Assembly (NCBI RefSeq): GCF_000972495.1
Contig: NZ_LATM01000001.1
Coordinates: forward strand, 331,241 to 395,240
Direction of reading: 5' to 3'
Length of the DNA: 64,000 nucleotides
Origin: Hymenobacter terrenus
Lineage (GTDB): Bacteria > Bacteroidota > Bacteroidia > Cytophagales > Hymenobacteraceae
Part shown: positions 1 to 7,493 of the stretch, one piece after another
Layout: each line of letters starts with the position of its first letter
How positions within the stretch are numbered: position 1 is the first letter of the stretch
Notes under the pieces: generated by a model
Database searches by the model: none
What the model was told of the DNA's origin: nothing
Seen by the model: only the letters and a program-made list of their open reading frames with translations
Made by a program: the position numbers and the translations under genes

Positions 1-119
1 CTACGGCGACGCACACGCTCGAGGACGTACAGGAAACGATTGCGGCTTTCGAAGTCATGGGTGCTAAGCTCGCTAAAGGGCTTTACAGCAAAACCCCCTC
101 AACTGCTCAAACCGCTTAG
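1..119 (+). CDS. Alpha-oxoamine synthase-like PLP enzyme, C-terminal fragment
   Basis: Only the last 38 codons are present, read from base 3 to the TAG at 117-119; the gene starts before the window. The peptide carries THTLEDVQETIAAFEVMG, which resembles the C-terminal helix of the 2-amino-3-ketobutyrate CoA ligase / serine palmitoyltransferase branch of fold-type I PLP enzymes. The catalytic lysine and the rest of the fold are outside the window, so substrate cannot be assigned. A hairpin followed by a T-run lies just downstream and ends the transcript. Confidence 0.6.
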   Translation, partial: TATHTLEDVQETIAAFEVMGAKLAKGLYSKTPSTAQTA

Positions 120-139
120 CAAAGCCTGCTGCGGCACTT

Positions 140-181
140 TACGCCGGCCGCCCGCGAGGGGAGCCGGCGTATTTGTTTTTG
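140..181 (+). terminator. Rho-independent terminator
   Basis: The arms TACGCCGGC and GCCGGCGTA (140-148 and 163-171) enclose a 14-nt loop and are followed by TTTGTTTTTGT. It lies 20 bases after the stop of the preceding enzyme gene. Confidence 0.7.
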
Positions 182-290
182 TACGAATCTAAGCTAAGTG
201 GTTTAGCGCTACTCGCTGGAATCAAGCTTTTTTTGCCGAAAATCCGCCTTTGAAAGCAGGTGAGGGGGTTTTAGAAAAAAAGCGAAAAAC

Positions 291-320
291 TTGCTTGCAT
301 TTGAAATCCCTGTATATTAG
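291..320 (+). promoter_or_regulatory. Candidate promoter of the histone gene
   Basis: TTG at 291-293 is followed after 19 bases by TATATTAG at 313-320. This is close to the Bacteroidota consensus TTG / TAnnTTTG. It would place the transcript start near 327, about 45 bases before the histone ATG. Confidence 0.45.
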
Positions 321-373
321 GGCCGGCTTAACACCATCACAAACTCATTTTTCACCCCAAATCAATCCCCCCA

Positions 374-655
374 ATGAACAATTTCAGCAAACTGAAAGAC
401 CTCGTGATGTCGCTCGAAGATGATTTTTCGAAATTCTACGACAAGCAGAACGCTGCTGCTGGGACCCGCGTGCGCAAAGGCATGCAGGAACTGAAGACGA
501 TGGCGCAGGCATTCCGCACTGAGGTGCAGAACACCAAGAACGCCGGTGCTGCTGCCGCTCCGGCTGCTGGTGCTAAGAAAGCCGCTCCCGCTAAGAAAGC
601 TGCCCCCGCTGCAGCTAAAGCGGCACCGGCTAAGAAAGCTCCCGCTAAGAAGTAG
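374..655 (+). CDS. Hc1-like bacterial histone H1 homolog
   Basis: A 93-aa basic protein. Residues 1-55 hold a conserved alpha-helical head (MNNFSKLKDLVMSLEDDF, then a GTRVRKGMQELK stretch) typical of the Bacteroidota histone-H1-like Hc1 family. Residues 58-93 are an Ala/Pro/Lys tail built of AAPAKKA-type repeats, like eukaryotic H1 tails. It is expected to bind and condense DNA in the nucleoid. It is a single-gene transcript with its own promoter and a strong terminator. The repetitive codons of the tail are prone to length variation. Family assignment is firm; the role in this organism is inferred from the family. Confidence 0.88.
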   Translation: MNNFSKLKDLVMSLEDDFSKFYDKQNAAAGTRVRKGMQELKTMAQAFRTEVQNTKNAGAAAAPAAGAKKAAPAKKAAPAAAKAAPAKKAPAKK

Positions 656-723
656 TCTAAGTCTGGGCTATAGAATCCGTCGGTTTTCTAGAATTCCACG
701 GATTTGTAGAAGATTCCCTAATG

Positions 724-757
724 AAAAGACCCCGCTGCCAGCAGCGGGGTCTTTTTT
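724..757. terminator. Bidirectional terminator between histone gene and tyrS
   Basis: AAAAGACCCCGCTG (724-737) and its complement CAGCGGGGTCTTTT form a stem with a 3-nt loop. The stem has A-rich and T-rich flanks on both sides and so can serve both convergent genes. Confidence 0.85.
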
Positions 758-778
758 GTATCATCAGAGGAGCTGGTA

Positions 779-2098
779 TTATTCCAGCTCTATCAGGAAA
801 TAGTTTTTCTTGCCTTTTTGCACCACTAGGTACCGGCCGGCCAGCAATGGCATTTCGGCTGCGTGGGCTTCAGGAGCAATTAGTTTTTCGCGGTTGATGC
901 TCACGCCACCGGCTTGAATCATCTTCCGGGCTTCGCCCTTGGAGGGGAAGATTTTCTGCATGGTGGCCTCGCTGAGTAGGGTCACGGCGTTAATCTCTTC
1001 AAAATCGGTGCGGAGCACGTGAATGTGGGGTACGCCAGCGAAGATGTCGAGCAGGGTGGCTTCATCCAGCGCTTGGAGGGTGGCGAGGTCGCCTTTGCCA
1101 AACAGGACTTCGGAGGCTGCTATTGCGGCTTCGGTGGCTTCGGCCGAGTGCACGCGGGTAGTGACGTCGCGGGCCAGGGCCTTTTGCAACACGCGCAGGT
1201 GCGGGGCGGCGTTGTGCTCGGCTTCCAGGGCTTCGATTTCTTCTTGGCTCAGCAGCGTGAAGACGCGGATGAGGCGCGGGGCGTCGGCATCGGCGGCGTT
1301 GAGGAAAAACTGGTAGAACTGGTAGGGCGAGGTGAGCGTGGGGTCGAGCCAGACGGTTCCAGTTTCGGACTTGCCGTACTTGGTGCCGTCGGCTTTGGTG
1401 ATGAGCTGGCCGGTGAGGGCGTAGGCTTTGGCTTCGCGCTCGTCGGCGTTGGCGAGGCGGCGAATAAGCTCAGTGCCGGTCGTGATGTTGCCCCATTGGT
1501 CGCTGGCACCCATTTGCAGGGTGCAGCCCAGGGTTTTGTGCAGGTGTACGAAGTCGTAGCCTTGCAGCAGCTGGTAGCTGAACTCGGTGTAGCTGATGCC
1601 GCTGCTGTCGCCTTCCTCGCCGCCGCTGATGCGGCGCTTCACCGACTCTTTGGCCATCATGTAATTTACGGTGAGGTGCTTGCCCACCTCCCGCAGGAAC
1701 TCCAGGAAGCCGAAATTCTTGAACCAGTCGTAGTTGTTGACGACCAGCGCGCCGGTTGGGCCCTCGGAGAAGTCCAGAAACTTCTCTAGCTGCGCGCGGA
1801 TGCCGTCCTGGTTGCGGCGCAGGGTGATTTCGTCGAGCAGGTTGCGCTCGGCAGATTTGCCGCTGGGGTCGCCAATCATGCCGGTGGCACCGCCCACAAG
1901 GGCCACGGGGCGGTGGCCGGCCCGCTGCAAGTGCACCAGCAGCATGATGGTGGCCAGGTTGCCGATGTGTAGGGACGAAGCCGTGGGGTCGAAGCCGATG
2001 TAGCCAGTGACGGGGGCGTTGGTGGCCAGGTGTTCGGCGGTGCCGGGCATGGCGTCGTGGTACATGCCACGCCAAGTCAGTTCTTCAATTAGGTTCAA
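779..2098 (-). CDS. tyrS: Tyrosine--tRNA ligase
   Basis: Class I aminoacyl-tRNA synthetase that charges tRNA-Tyr. The protein shows the ATP-binding signature HIGN in [13 protein letters not shown] near residue 40, the class-I KMSKS-type loop as KYGKSETG, and a C-terminal S4 RNA-binding region ([17 protein letters not shown]). I chose the TTG at 2096-2098, giving 439 aa that begin [11 protein letters not shown], where Bacteroidota TyrRS normally starts. The open frame extends to an ATG at 2149, but those 17 extra residues ([11 protein letters not shown]...) look like translated leader. A TACCTTTG box lies upstream. The gene stands alone and converges with the histone gene. Confidence 0.95.
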   Translation of the reverse strand: MNLIEELTWRGMYHDAMPGTAEHLATNAPVTGYIGFDPTASSLHIGNLATIMLLVHLQRAGHRPVALVGGATGMIGDPSGKSAERNLLDEITLRRNQDGIRAQLEKFLDFSEGPTGALVVNNYDWFKNFGFLEFLREVGKHLTVNYMMAKESVKRRISGGEEGDSSGISYTEFSYQLLQGYDFVHLHKTLGCTLQMGASDQWGNITTGTELIRRLANADEREAKAYALTGQLITKADGTKYGKSETGTVWLDPTLTSPYQFYQFFLNAADADAPRLIRVFTLLSQEEIEALEAEHNAAPHLRVLQKALARDVTTRVHSAEATEAAIAASEVLFGKGDLATLQALDEATLLDIFAGVPHIHVLRTDFEEINAVTLLSEATMQKIFPSKGEARKMIQAGGVSINREKLIAPEAHAAEMPLLAGRYLVVQKGKKNYFLIELE

Positions 2099-2164
2099 TG
2101 AAGGAGGAGGAATTAAGAATGAGGAATAGACTCCGGGAGAGGTGCCCACTGGCGAGTATAGGGT

Positions 2165-2198
2165 AGCCTACCGGCCTTGCAAAGGTAGCCGGTAGGCT
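2165..2198 (-). promoter_or_regulatory. Promoter of tyrS, embedded in an inverted repeat
   Basis: On the minus strand TACCTTTG (2180-2187) matches the -7 consensus TAnnTTTG exactly. It sits in the loop side of an 11-bp inverted repeat, AGCCTACCGGC / GCCGGTAGGCT (2165-2175 and 2188-2198). No clear -33 TTG is present. The repeat could also act as a weak terminator for the upstream minus-strand gene. Confidence 0.45.
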
Positions 2199-2309
2199 TT
2201 CAGTCACCAGAAGGAACGTCAATGGGAAAACCGGAATCGTGCCGCTAGTCCTCCGGGCGTCGTGGGGCTTCAGTTTTGGGGCTTCAACACGACGCAAGGG
2301 GATGGCGCG

Positions 2310-3089
2310 CTACCCGACTTCCGTGGCCACGCCCGGTGCAAGCCAGAGCAGGCGGTTGGTGAGCCCGGCGGCGGCAAATACGCGGGCTACTTCCGTGCCG
2401 GGCTCCTGAAAATGCGCCCAGCCTTCGTAGTGCGCCGGCACGAGCACGGCGTTGGGAAAGGCCCGCGCCGTTTCCAGCGCCCCGGCCGCGTTCATTGTCA
2501 AATCAATGGGGCCGACAACTTCAATGCGGGCGGCGCCCAGGTTCACCAGGGCCACGCGGACGTCGAATCGCTGGGCGATTTCCGCCACGCCTTCGTACCA
2601 GACGGTATCGCCGGAGATGTAGAGGGCGCCCTCGCTGTCATCCGCCCATTGCAGCACGAAGCCCGTGACGTCGCCGCTGAACGCTTCGGCGCCGTGCGGT
2701 CCGTGCCGCGCCGGGGTGGCTGTGATGCTGAGCCGCCGCCCGTCGGGAGCCGTTAGGTAAGTGGTGGTCCAGGGGGCCAGTCCGTGCGCGTTCGGGCCAA
2801 GGTTGGCGGCGCTTTGCGGGGTGGTGAAGACGTGCGGTACCGTGGGCAGTAGCTCCCGGCCGGTTTGGTCCAGGTTGTCGCTGTGCTGCTCGTGGCTGAG
2901 TAATACCGCGTCGAGCCGGCCTAGGGCTTCGGCAGCTTGGGCCGGGCCGCTGAGCTTGTGCAGCGTGACCGGCCCGAGGTGGTAGTCCTGGCCAGCCGGG
3001 TCGAAGGTTGGGTCGGTTAGCAGGCGCAGCCCGCCGACTTCGAGTAGGACGGTGGGCCCGCCGATGAGGGTTAATTTTACGTTCTTCAT
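2310..3089 (-). CDS. Metallo-beta-lactamase-fold metal-dependent hydrolase (UlaG-like)
   Basis: A 259-aa cytosolic protein of the MBL fold. The metal site is visible as SHEQHSDNLD (His66, His69, Asp71), followed by a later HGPHG, the SGDT strand with its Asp, and a C-terminal AHYEGWAHF with the last His. It lacks a signal peptide, as do UlaG-type hydrolases, and the substrate cannot be predicted. It is divergent from an HxlR-family regulator, a layout in which the regulator often controls its neighbour. A TACTTTTG box precedes it. No obvious frameshift or truncation. Confidence 0.85.
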   Translation of the reverse strand: MKNVKLTLIGGPTVLLEVGGLRLLTDPTFDPAGQDYHLGPVTLHKLSGPAQAAEALGRLDAVLLSHEQHSDNLDQTGRELLPTVPHVFTTPQSAANLGPNAHGLAPWTTTYLTAPDGRRLSITATPARHGPHGAEAFSGDVTGFVLQWADDSEGALYISGDTVWYEGVAEIAQRFDVRVALVNLGAARIEVVGPIDLTMNAAGALETARAFPNAVLVPAHYEGWAHFQEPGTEVARVFAAAGLTNRLLWLAPGVATEVG

Positions 3090-3153
3090 AAAGGGTGTTT
3101 TGAATAAGCCAAGGCCTGAAAATGCTGGTAGTGGGGCGGCCCGCTACCGGCCT

Positions 3154-3161
3154 CAAAAGTA
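3154..3161 (-). promoter_or_regulatory. -7 box of the MBL-hydrolase gene
   Basis: TACTTTTG on the minus strand is an exact TAnnTTTG match about 65 bases upstream of the ATG. A TTG lies 22 bases further upstream, slightly beyond the usual spacing. Confidence 0.4.
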
Positions 3162-3194
3162 TCGGCCGCCGCAAAGCCCCCTGCAATCGCAACC

Positions 3195-3220
3195 TTTTGG
3201 TAACCTGGATACTTTTTGGT
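3195..3220. promoter_or_regulatory. Direct repeat in the divergent intergenic region, possible HxlR site
   Basis: TTTTGGT occurs at 3195-3201 and 3214-3220, 19 bases apart, directly before the regulator's ATG. Spacing near two helical turns on one face would suit a dimeric winged-helix regulator. This is inference only. Confidence 0.22.
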
Positions 3221-3225
3221 GTCGC

Positions 3226-3585
3226 ATGAATTACAAGGATTTTGAACGCTGCGCCGTGAACGTAACCGTTGGCATGATTGCCGGCAAGTGGAAGCCGGTT
3301 ATTCTACAGCACCTCGAACCGGGCGAAATGCGGTTTGTGGCGTTGTGGCGGGCCATTCCGCGGGTGTCGAAGAAGGTGCTGCTGGAGCAACTGCGCCAGC
3401 TGGAAGCCGACGGGTTGGTGGGCCGCCGCGAACATCAGACCTTTCCCCCAGAAGTAGGCTACTGCCTCACGGAGAGGGGCGTTTCCCTCATCCCAGTGCT
3501 GCAAGTCATCGACCGTTGGGCTGCCCAGAACCTGCCAGACCGGGTTGTGTATCGGCCCCATGAGGTTAGTGAGGTTAGTAACTAG
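3226..3585 (+). CDS. HxlR-family winged-helix transcriptional regulator
   Basis: A 119-aa protein. The pattern CAVNVTVGMIAGKWKPVIL near residues 8-26 and the recognition-helix region RVSKKVLLEQLRQLEADGLV match the HxlR/MarR-like winged helix. The conserved N-terminal Cys (Cys8), which is redox-sensitive in some family members, is present. The ATG at 3226 gives the normal family length; an upstream in-frame extension to 3052 has no family resemblance and overlaps the divergent gene. It is divergent from the MBL hydrolase and probably regulates it or itself. Confidence 0.88.
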   Translation: MNYKDFERCAVNVTVGMIAGKWKPVILQHLEPGEMRFVALWRAIPRVSKKVLLEQLRQLEADGLVGRREHQTFPPEVGYCLTERGVSLIPVLQVIDRWAAQNLPDRVVYRPHEVSEVSN

Positions 3586-3610
3586 GGTGTGTGGACGGTA
3601 ACGAAATAAA

Positions 3611-3701
3611 CCGTCCTGCTGAGCTTGTCGAAGTATCTCTACCGCCATAGTAACTGATTACGTTGCGCGGTAGAGATGCTTCGACAAGCTCAGCAGGACG
3701 G
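3611..3701. repeat. REP-like long inverted repeat
   Basis: Two 35-base arms (3611-3645 and 3667-3701) are complementary with one mismatch and flank a 21-base spacer. The core TGAGCTTGTCGAAG is typical of dispersed palindromic elements in bacterial genomes. A related element lies at 50191-50277. It sits just after the HxlR gene and could also end its transcript. Confidence 0.75.
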
Positions 3702-3796
3702 CCTGTTAGCGTGGAAAAGGCCAGTTGCTGATTACGGTCCCACACCCTGGCTGAGCCTGCTGGCCATACAAGGCCTTCTCGGGCGGCGGCAAGCCG

Positions 3797-3804
3797 TAAA
3801 TTTG
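3797..3804 (+). promoter_or_regulatory. -7 box of holA
   Basis: TAAATTTG matches TAnnTTTG exactly, 40 bases upstream of the TTG start of holA. The -33 region is weak. Confidence 0.4.
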
Positions 3805-3844
3805 GAGTTCCGTATTCGGCTTCCATCAAATTCCTCGCTCGCCA

Positions 3845-4903
3845 TTGACTACTGACCCTGACATCGTTTTAAAGCAGCTCCAGCAGCGGCAGTTTCAGCC
3901 TGTGTATTTTTTGCAGGGCGAGGAGCCGTACTACATCGACGTGGTGGCGGATTTGATTGAGAAAACCGCCCTGGCTGAGCATGAGCGCAGCTTCAACCAA
4001 GTCGTGCTTTATGGGAAGGACGTGGACGTGGCCGGGATTCTGGGCCAGGCCAAGCGGTTTCCGATGATGGCCGAGCGGTCCGTTGTCATCGTGAAAGAAG
4101 CCCAGACCGTGGCCGACCTGGAGCAGGAGCGGAGCTGGCCTTTCCTGGAAGCCTACTTGAAAAACCCACTGGGTAGCACTGTGCTGGTGTTTTGCTACAA
4201 GCACAAGACCCTGGACAGCCGCAAGAAGCTCGGCAAGCTGCTCAGCGGCAAAGACTCGCCGGCCCTGCTCGTGACCAGCAAGAAGCTGTACGATAATCAG
4301 GTGCCGCAGTGGCTCACGGCCAACGTGCGGGCGCGCGGCCAGCAAATCACGGGGCAGGCCACGGCTATGCTGGCCGAGTACATCGGGGCCGATTTGGGCC
4401 GGCTGGCCAACGAGGTTGATAAGCTGGTGCTGAACCTCAAGCCGGGCCAGCCGATTGATGAGGAGCTGGTGCAGCGGCTGGTGGGCATCAGCAAGGACTA
4501 CAACATTTTTGAGCTGCAAAAGGCCCTCGTGCAGCGCGACGTGCTCAAGGCCAACCGTATTCTGAGCTACTTCGCGGCCAACCCTAAGGCCAACCCGCTC
4601 ATTCCGAACCTGACGCTGCTGTTCGGCTTTTTCACCAAGCTGCTGGTGCTGCACCAGGCCGGTGCCAACCCTCCGGATGGCGTGTATAAGAGCCTGGGCA
4701 TCCTGAACAGCTTCGCCCAAAAAGAATACCAGCAGGCCCTGCGCGCCTACCCGGTGGAGCGGGTGGTGGACATCATTCACCTTATCAGGCGGGCCGACGC
4801 GCAGAGCAAAGGCATCGAAAGCGGCTCGATGGACGACGCCGAGATTCTGCGGGAGCTGGTGTGGTTGATTCTGCACCCGGTGCCGGCGGGGGTGCTGGAG
4901 TAA
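3845..4903 (+). CDS. holA: DNA polymerase III subunit delta
   Basis: A 352-aa clamp-loader subunit that opens the beta sliding clamp. The N-terminal QPVYFLQGEEPYYIDVVADLI and the AAA+-like region with FPMMAERSVVIVKEAQ match HolA; the C-terminal helical collar ends in ILRELVWLILHPVPAGV. The start is TTG at 3845; no in-frame ATG lies nearby. A diverged duplicate of the last codons appears 1.1 kb downstream at 6042-6090, after a two-gene cassette. This suggests that the 3' end of holA was rewritten when the cassette arrived. Confidence 0.92.
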   Translation: MTTDPDIVLKQLQQRQFQPVYFLQGEEPYYIDVVADLIEKTALAEHERSFNQVVLYGKDVDVAGILGQAKRFPMMAERSVVIVKEAQTVADLEQERSWPFLEAYLKNPLGSTVLVFCYKHKTLDSRKKLGKLLSGKDSPALLVTSKKLYDNQVPQWLTANVRARGQQITGQATAMLAEYIGADLGRLANEVDKLVLNLKPGQPIDEELVQRLVGISKDYNIFELQKALVQRDVLKANRILSYFAANPKANPLIPNLTLLFGFFTKLLVLHQAGANPPDGVYKSLGILNSFAQKEYQQALRAYPVERVVDIIHLIRRADAQSKGIESGSMDDAEILRELVWLILHPVPAGVLE

Positions 4904-4972
4904 AACTTTTGGGTAGAATGTGTGCTTACTAGATTGGTCAATTAGCCTGGATTCTGACTATTTTTAATCTTC

Positions 4973-5422
4973 ATGGATAACTCTCAATTCTGCCCGGATA
5001 TTGCGGTGACTTCTCAGGAAGGGGAAACGGTGCTACTCGTTGAGGTCAAGCGAAGTGCAAAAACCGATTATAATGACGGCTTGGTACGGCTCCGGGCGTA
5101 TTGTCAGGCGTTAGAAAAAGACGTGTTTTTGATGCTAGTAAATACGGGTCAATACTGGTTGTGGAACTCCTCATCGGAGGAGCCTATTTATACCGGTGCA
5201 ACCCCGCTTTTGCTTGCCAATTATATTGATTTGCAAAAAGTGCCACTGACTCAATTGGATGGGTATAGTTTTGCTTCCGTCGTTTATTCTTGGTTAGGCT
5301 CGGTGATTTTCAAGGATTCAGCTACCTTACTGAAAATGCCAACGCAGAAATGGTTGGTTGAATCAGGCATTCATCAGCAGATTTACCGGGGCTACATTCA
5401 TCGGGAGCGAGTCTTGGCGTAA
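4973..5422 (+). CDS. Unrecognised protein with PD-(D/E)XK-nuclease-like motif
   Basis: A 149-aa protein. Residues 8-27 read PDIAV..., then a short turn, then LLVEVKRS. This matches the P-D ... (D/E)-x-K pattern of the restriction-endonuclease-like fold, as in HsdR N-terminal domains. No other family is recognised. The codons are more AT-rich than in holA. Its TAA overlaps the ATG of the next gene by one base, so the two are very probably co-translated. The downstream partner is PIN-like. A paired nuclease or toxin-type function is possible but unproven. Confidence 0.5.
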   Translation: MDNSQFCPDIAVTSQEGETVLLVEVKRSAKTDYNDGLVRLRAYCQALEKDVFLMLVNTGQYWLWNSSSEEPIYTGATPLLLANYIDLQKVPLTQLDGYSFASVVYSWLGSVIFKDSATLLKMPTQKWLVESGIHQQIYRGYIHRERVLA

Positions 5423-6027
5423 TGGAGGTTTTTATCGAGTCTAATTTCTTGCTGGAACTGGCCTTTCGCCAAGCCGATTATATTTTTTGCGAGCGCATCT
5501 GGCGCAATGTGCGACCAGATACCTACTCGTTGCATTTGCCTCAGTACGCATTAGGCGAAGTATTTCAGATGCTGCGCCCGCTGCGCAACAAGCGGGAAGA
5601 ATATCTGCAATACGTGTTGCAGGAAATAATCCAGCACCGGCGGGAAGACAGCAGCGACGCCGTAGCAATGGATGGCCTGACGCAGCAGCTCACCACCTTA
5701 CTGGCCGAGCGAACCCAAGTGCAAACCCGGCGCCTGTACGCCATAGCCGGTGAATTTGCGGCAAAGACGGATGGTCACGCCCTGACATCGAACGTAATTG
5801 AGGAAGGGCAAGTGGTGGCCTTGCGGCACGGCCTTTCTCCGCAGGATGCCCTGGTGTATGCATCGGTATTGGCAGGTTTGCGCGGGCTGCCGCTGCACTC
5901 TGCTAAGCTCTTTGTTTCTCGTAACAAGGCTGATTTCGGCAAGGCTGAAATAATAGCGGAACTGCAAACGCTGAACTGTGAGTATCTCGCCAGCTTCCGG
6001 GCAGCTGCTGGTCGCCTGGGAGTCTAG
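5422..6027 (+). CDS. PIN-like domain protein
   Basis: A 201-aa protein. Residues 1-14 (MEVFIESNFLLELA) resemble the first strand of PIN ribonucleases, with E-S-N where D-T-N is usual. LSPQDALVYASVLAGL resembles the middle acidic motif, and LFVSRNKADFG the last one. The acidic residues expected of a metal-dependent RNase are therefore largely kept. It overlaps the upstream PD-(D/E)XK-like gene by one base. The cassette ends 14 bases later with a duplicate of the holA 3' end. A toxin or RNase function is inferred from fold resemblance only; no antitoxin-like DNA-binding partner is seen. Confidence 0.55.
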   Translation: MEVFIESNFLLELAFRQADYIFCERIWRNVRPDTYSLHLPQYALGEVFQMLRPLRNKREEYLQYVLQEIIQHRREDSSDAVAMDGLTQQLTTLLAERTQVQTRRLYAIAGEFAAKTDGHALTSNVIEEGQVVALRHGLSPQDALVYASVLAGLRGLPLHSAKLFVSRNKADFGKAEIIAELQTLNCEYLASFRAAAGRLGV

Positions 6028-6041
6028 TGTCCGCCAAAACC

Positions 6042-6090
6042 CTGCGGGAGCTGATGTGGCTGATTCTGCACAACGTGCCTGCTGGAGTAG
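6042..6090 (+). pseudogene. Second, diverged copy of the holA 3' end
   Basis: These 49 bases translate as LRELMWLILHNVPAGVG, against LRELVWLILHPVPAGVL at the end of holA (4847-4903). The first 30 bases differ at two positions; after that most changes are synonymous third positions (CCG/CCT, GCG/GCT, GGG/GGA, GTG/GTA). It is therefore a relic of a coding holA tail from another allele, not a recent copy. It flanks the two-gene cassette opposite the present holA end. Confidence 0.7.
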
Positions 6091-6218
6091 GGAGGTGCCA
6101 GTTAGCTTTAGCTGGCATTACGCTAAGACCAACCGCTAAGAAGCTGATTGTATGACCGTTTCAACAGGGTGTTCAACGAACTCAAATACCTTCTCATACA
6201 TTTATCAGAAACAAGCCC

Positions 6219-6948
6219 ATGCGCGCCCACATTCACTTCGACCGCGGTTTGCCCCAGAGTGTCAATAACTACCTGGCCCTGGACGGCTTCCAGCAGATGG
6301 GCTGGGAAATAGTGCCCTACACCGATGCGGAGCCCATCCGCGACCACGCGCCTGATGAAGTGGTGGTGGGCCATATTGCCGCCGTGCGGGCCAGCCTGCG
6401 GGCGCTGGGCCTGGCGGTGCCCGCTGAGCTATCCCGCCGCGCTGCACCCGTTTCTGGGGCGTCGGCTGTGGGAAAGCACCATCAACGCGGTGGCTGCCGA
6501 TGCCAGCCAGTGGCCGGTATTCGTGAAGCCTATTCACGCGGCCAAGAAATTTACGGGGGTGCTGGTGCGCAGTTCGCGCGACCTGGTGGGCTGCGGCGAC
6601 CAGTATGAGGACACGCCCGTGTGGTGCGCCGAGCCGGTGCAATTTGTGGCGGAGTGGCGCTGCTTCGTGCGCTACGGCCGCATTCTCGACGCCCGGCCCT
6701 ACAAAGGCGACTGGCGCGCCCACTTCGACCCGGCCGTGGTGGAGCAGGCGCTGGCGGCCTACGCGCCGGAAGCCCCCGCCGCCTTTGCCCTCGACGTGGG
6801 CCGCACCGCCGCCGGCGCCACGCTGGTGGTGGAAGTGAACGACGGCCATTCGCTAGGCGCCTACGGGCTGATGCCGCTGGCCTATGCCAAGTTTCTATCG
6901 GCGCGCTGGGCGGAAATGACGGGCAGCGAGGACTACTGTGATTTTTAG
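6219..6948 (+). pseudogene. ATP-grasp domain protein (DUF4343-like), frameshifted
   Basis: The N-terminal half (from the ATG at 6219, MRAHIHFDRGLPQSVNNY...) is in one frame. From about 6425-6435 the protein continues one base out of phase as SYPAALHPFLGRRLW, VFVKPIHAAKKFTG, WCAEPVQFVAEWRCF and LVVEVNDGHSLGAYGL, to the TAG at 6946-6948. Together they give about 242 aa of an ATP-grasp protein of the small uncharacterised R2K/DUF4343 type, with the nucleotide-binding Lys in VFVKP and the metal-binding EVND. The break is a net +1 shift in a GCTGAGCTAT context. It may be a real pseudogene or a single-base sequencing error, since both halves look otherwise intact. Confidence 0.65.
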
Positions 6949-7493
6949 GGGATAAGCGGCCGGGCAGAGGCTGCCGTAGCGGGCGCGGGGCCCGGTGGGG
7001 CTGCTACCTGACGGGCCGGTATGGCAGCAATGCCAGGATGTTCTGGGGTTTTCCCGGAGTAGTCTGCGCCCGACCCAGGACTTCCTGGGAAAACCCCAGA
7101 ACATTCTGGGTCGGGCGCAGACGGCTCTGGGTTTTTCCCGGGAGTCTCCGCGAAAAAGCCAGCGGCTTCCGGGTTGGACGCAGACTGCTCCGGGAAAAAC
7201 CCAGGAGTCTCTGGCTTTTTCCCGGAGACTCCTGGCTACGACCAAAACGGTCCTGCCTTCTTCCCAGGGGTTCTCAGGCGCAAGGCGGGGCAATTGCAGC
7301 CGGGCGGGGCAAGTCCTGGCCGATACATGCCTACTTCCTCTTTCCGCGCCAATCCCAACCGTAGCCTGCGATGCCGCCCGCGGCGAAATGCCGGGTCTCT
7401 TTGGACTGAACTAAAGCGGTATTCCTTTATACTGTGCCTGGCAATGAAACCCGCCTTTGGGCGTTAGCTGGGCAACCTCCGGCCATTTATCGC
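6949..7493. other. Gene-free spacer dominated by inverted repeats
   Basis: About 545 bases between the ATP-grasp gene and the TPR gene. The middle part (7033-7275) is a repeat cluster described separately. Open frames on both strands here are Pro/Arg/Trp-rich translations of the repeats and show no protein-like conservation. The end contains the promoter of the TPR gene. Confidence 0.55.
7033..7275. repeat. Cluster of alternating, interleaved inverted repeats
   Basis: GGATGTTCTGGGGTTTTCCC (7035-7054) is complementary to GGGAAAACCCCAGAACATTC (7087-7106) with one mismatch. CTGCGCCCGACCCA (7064-7077) is complementary to TGGGTCGGGCGCAG (7107-7120). GGGTTTTTCCCGGGAG (7130-7145) pairs with CTCCGGGAAAAACCC (7188-7202), and a similar CTGGCTTTTTCCCGGAGAC unit follows. 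The motifs recur in alternating orientation, as in composite REP/BIME elements. A highly structured transcript or a mobile palindromic element is possible. Confidence 0.7.

Noticed and set aside
1019..1789. 256-codon plus-strand frame inside tyrS
   Set aside because: Shadow of tyrS in a Gly/Val/Phe-rich antisense frame.
3869..4876. 335-codon open frame antisense to holA
   Set aside because: It mirrors holA exactly and reads as a His/Gln/Leu/Val-rich complement of a GC-rich gene, with no motif of its own.
4973..5422. Full type I restriction HsdR subunit
   Set aside because: The protein is only 149 aa, has no helicase part, and no hsdM or hsdS is nearby; only the nuclease-like motif can be supported.
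7033..7275. CRISPR array
   Set aside because: The repeats alternate in orientation, vary in length and lack regular unique spacers, and no cas gene is near.
6895..7414. Open frames on both strands over the repeat cluster
   Set aside because: They repeat the same few Arg/Pro/Trp-rich words because the DNA is palindromic; no protein character beyond that.
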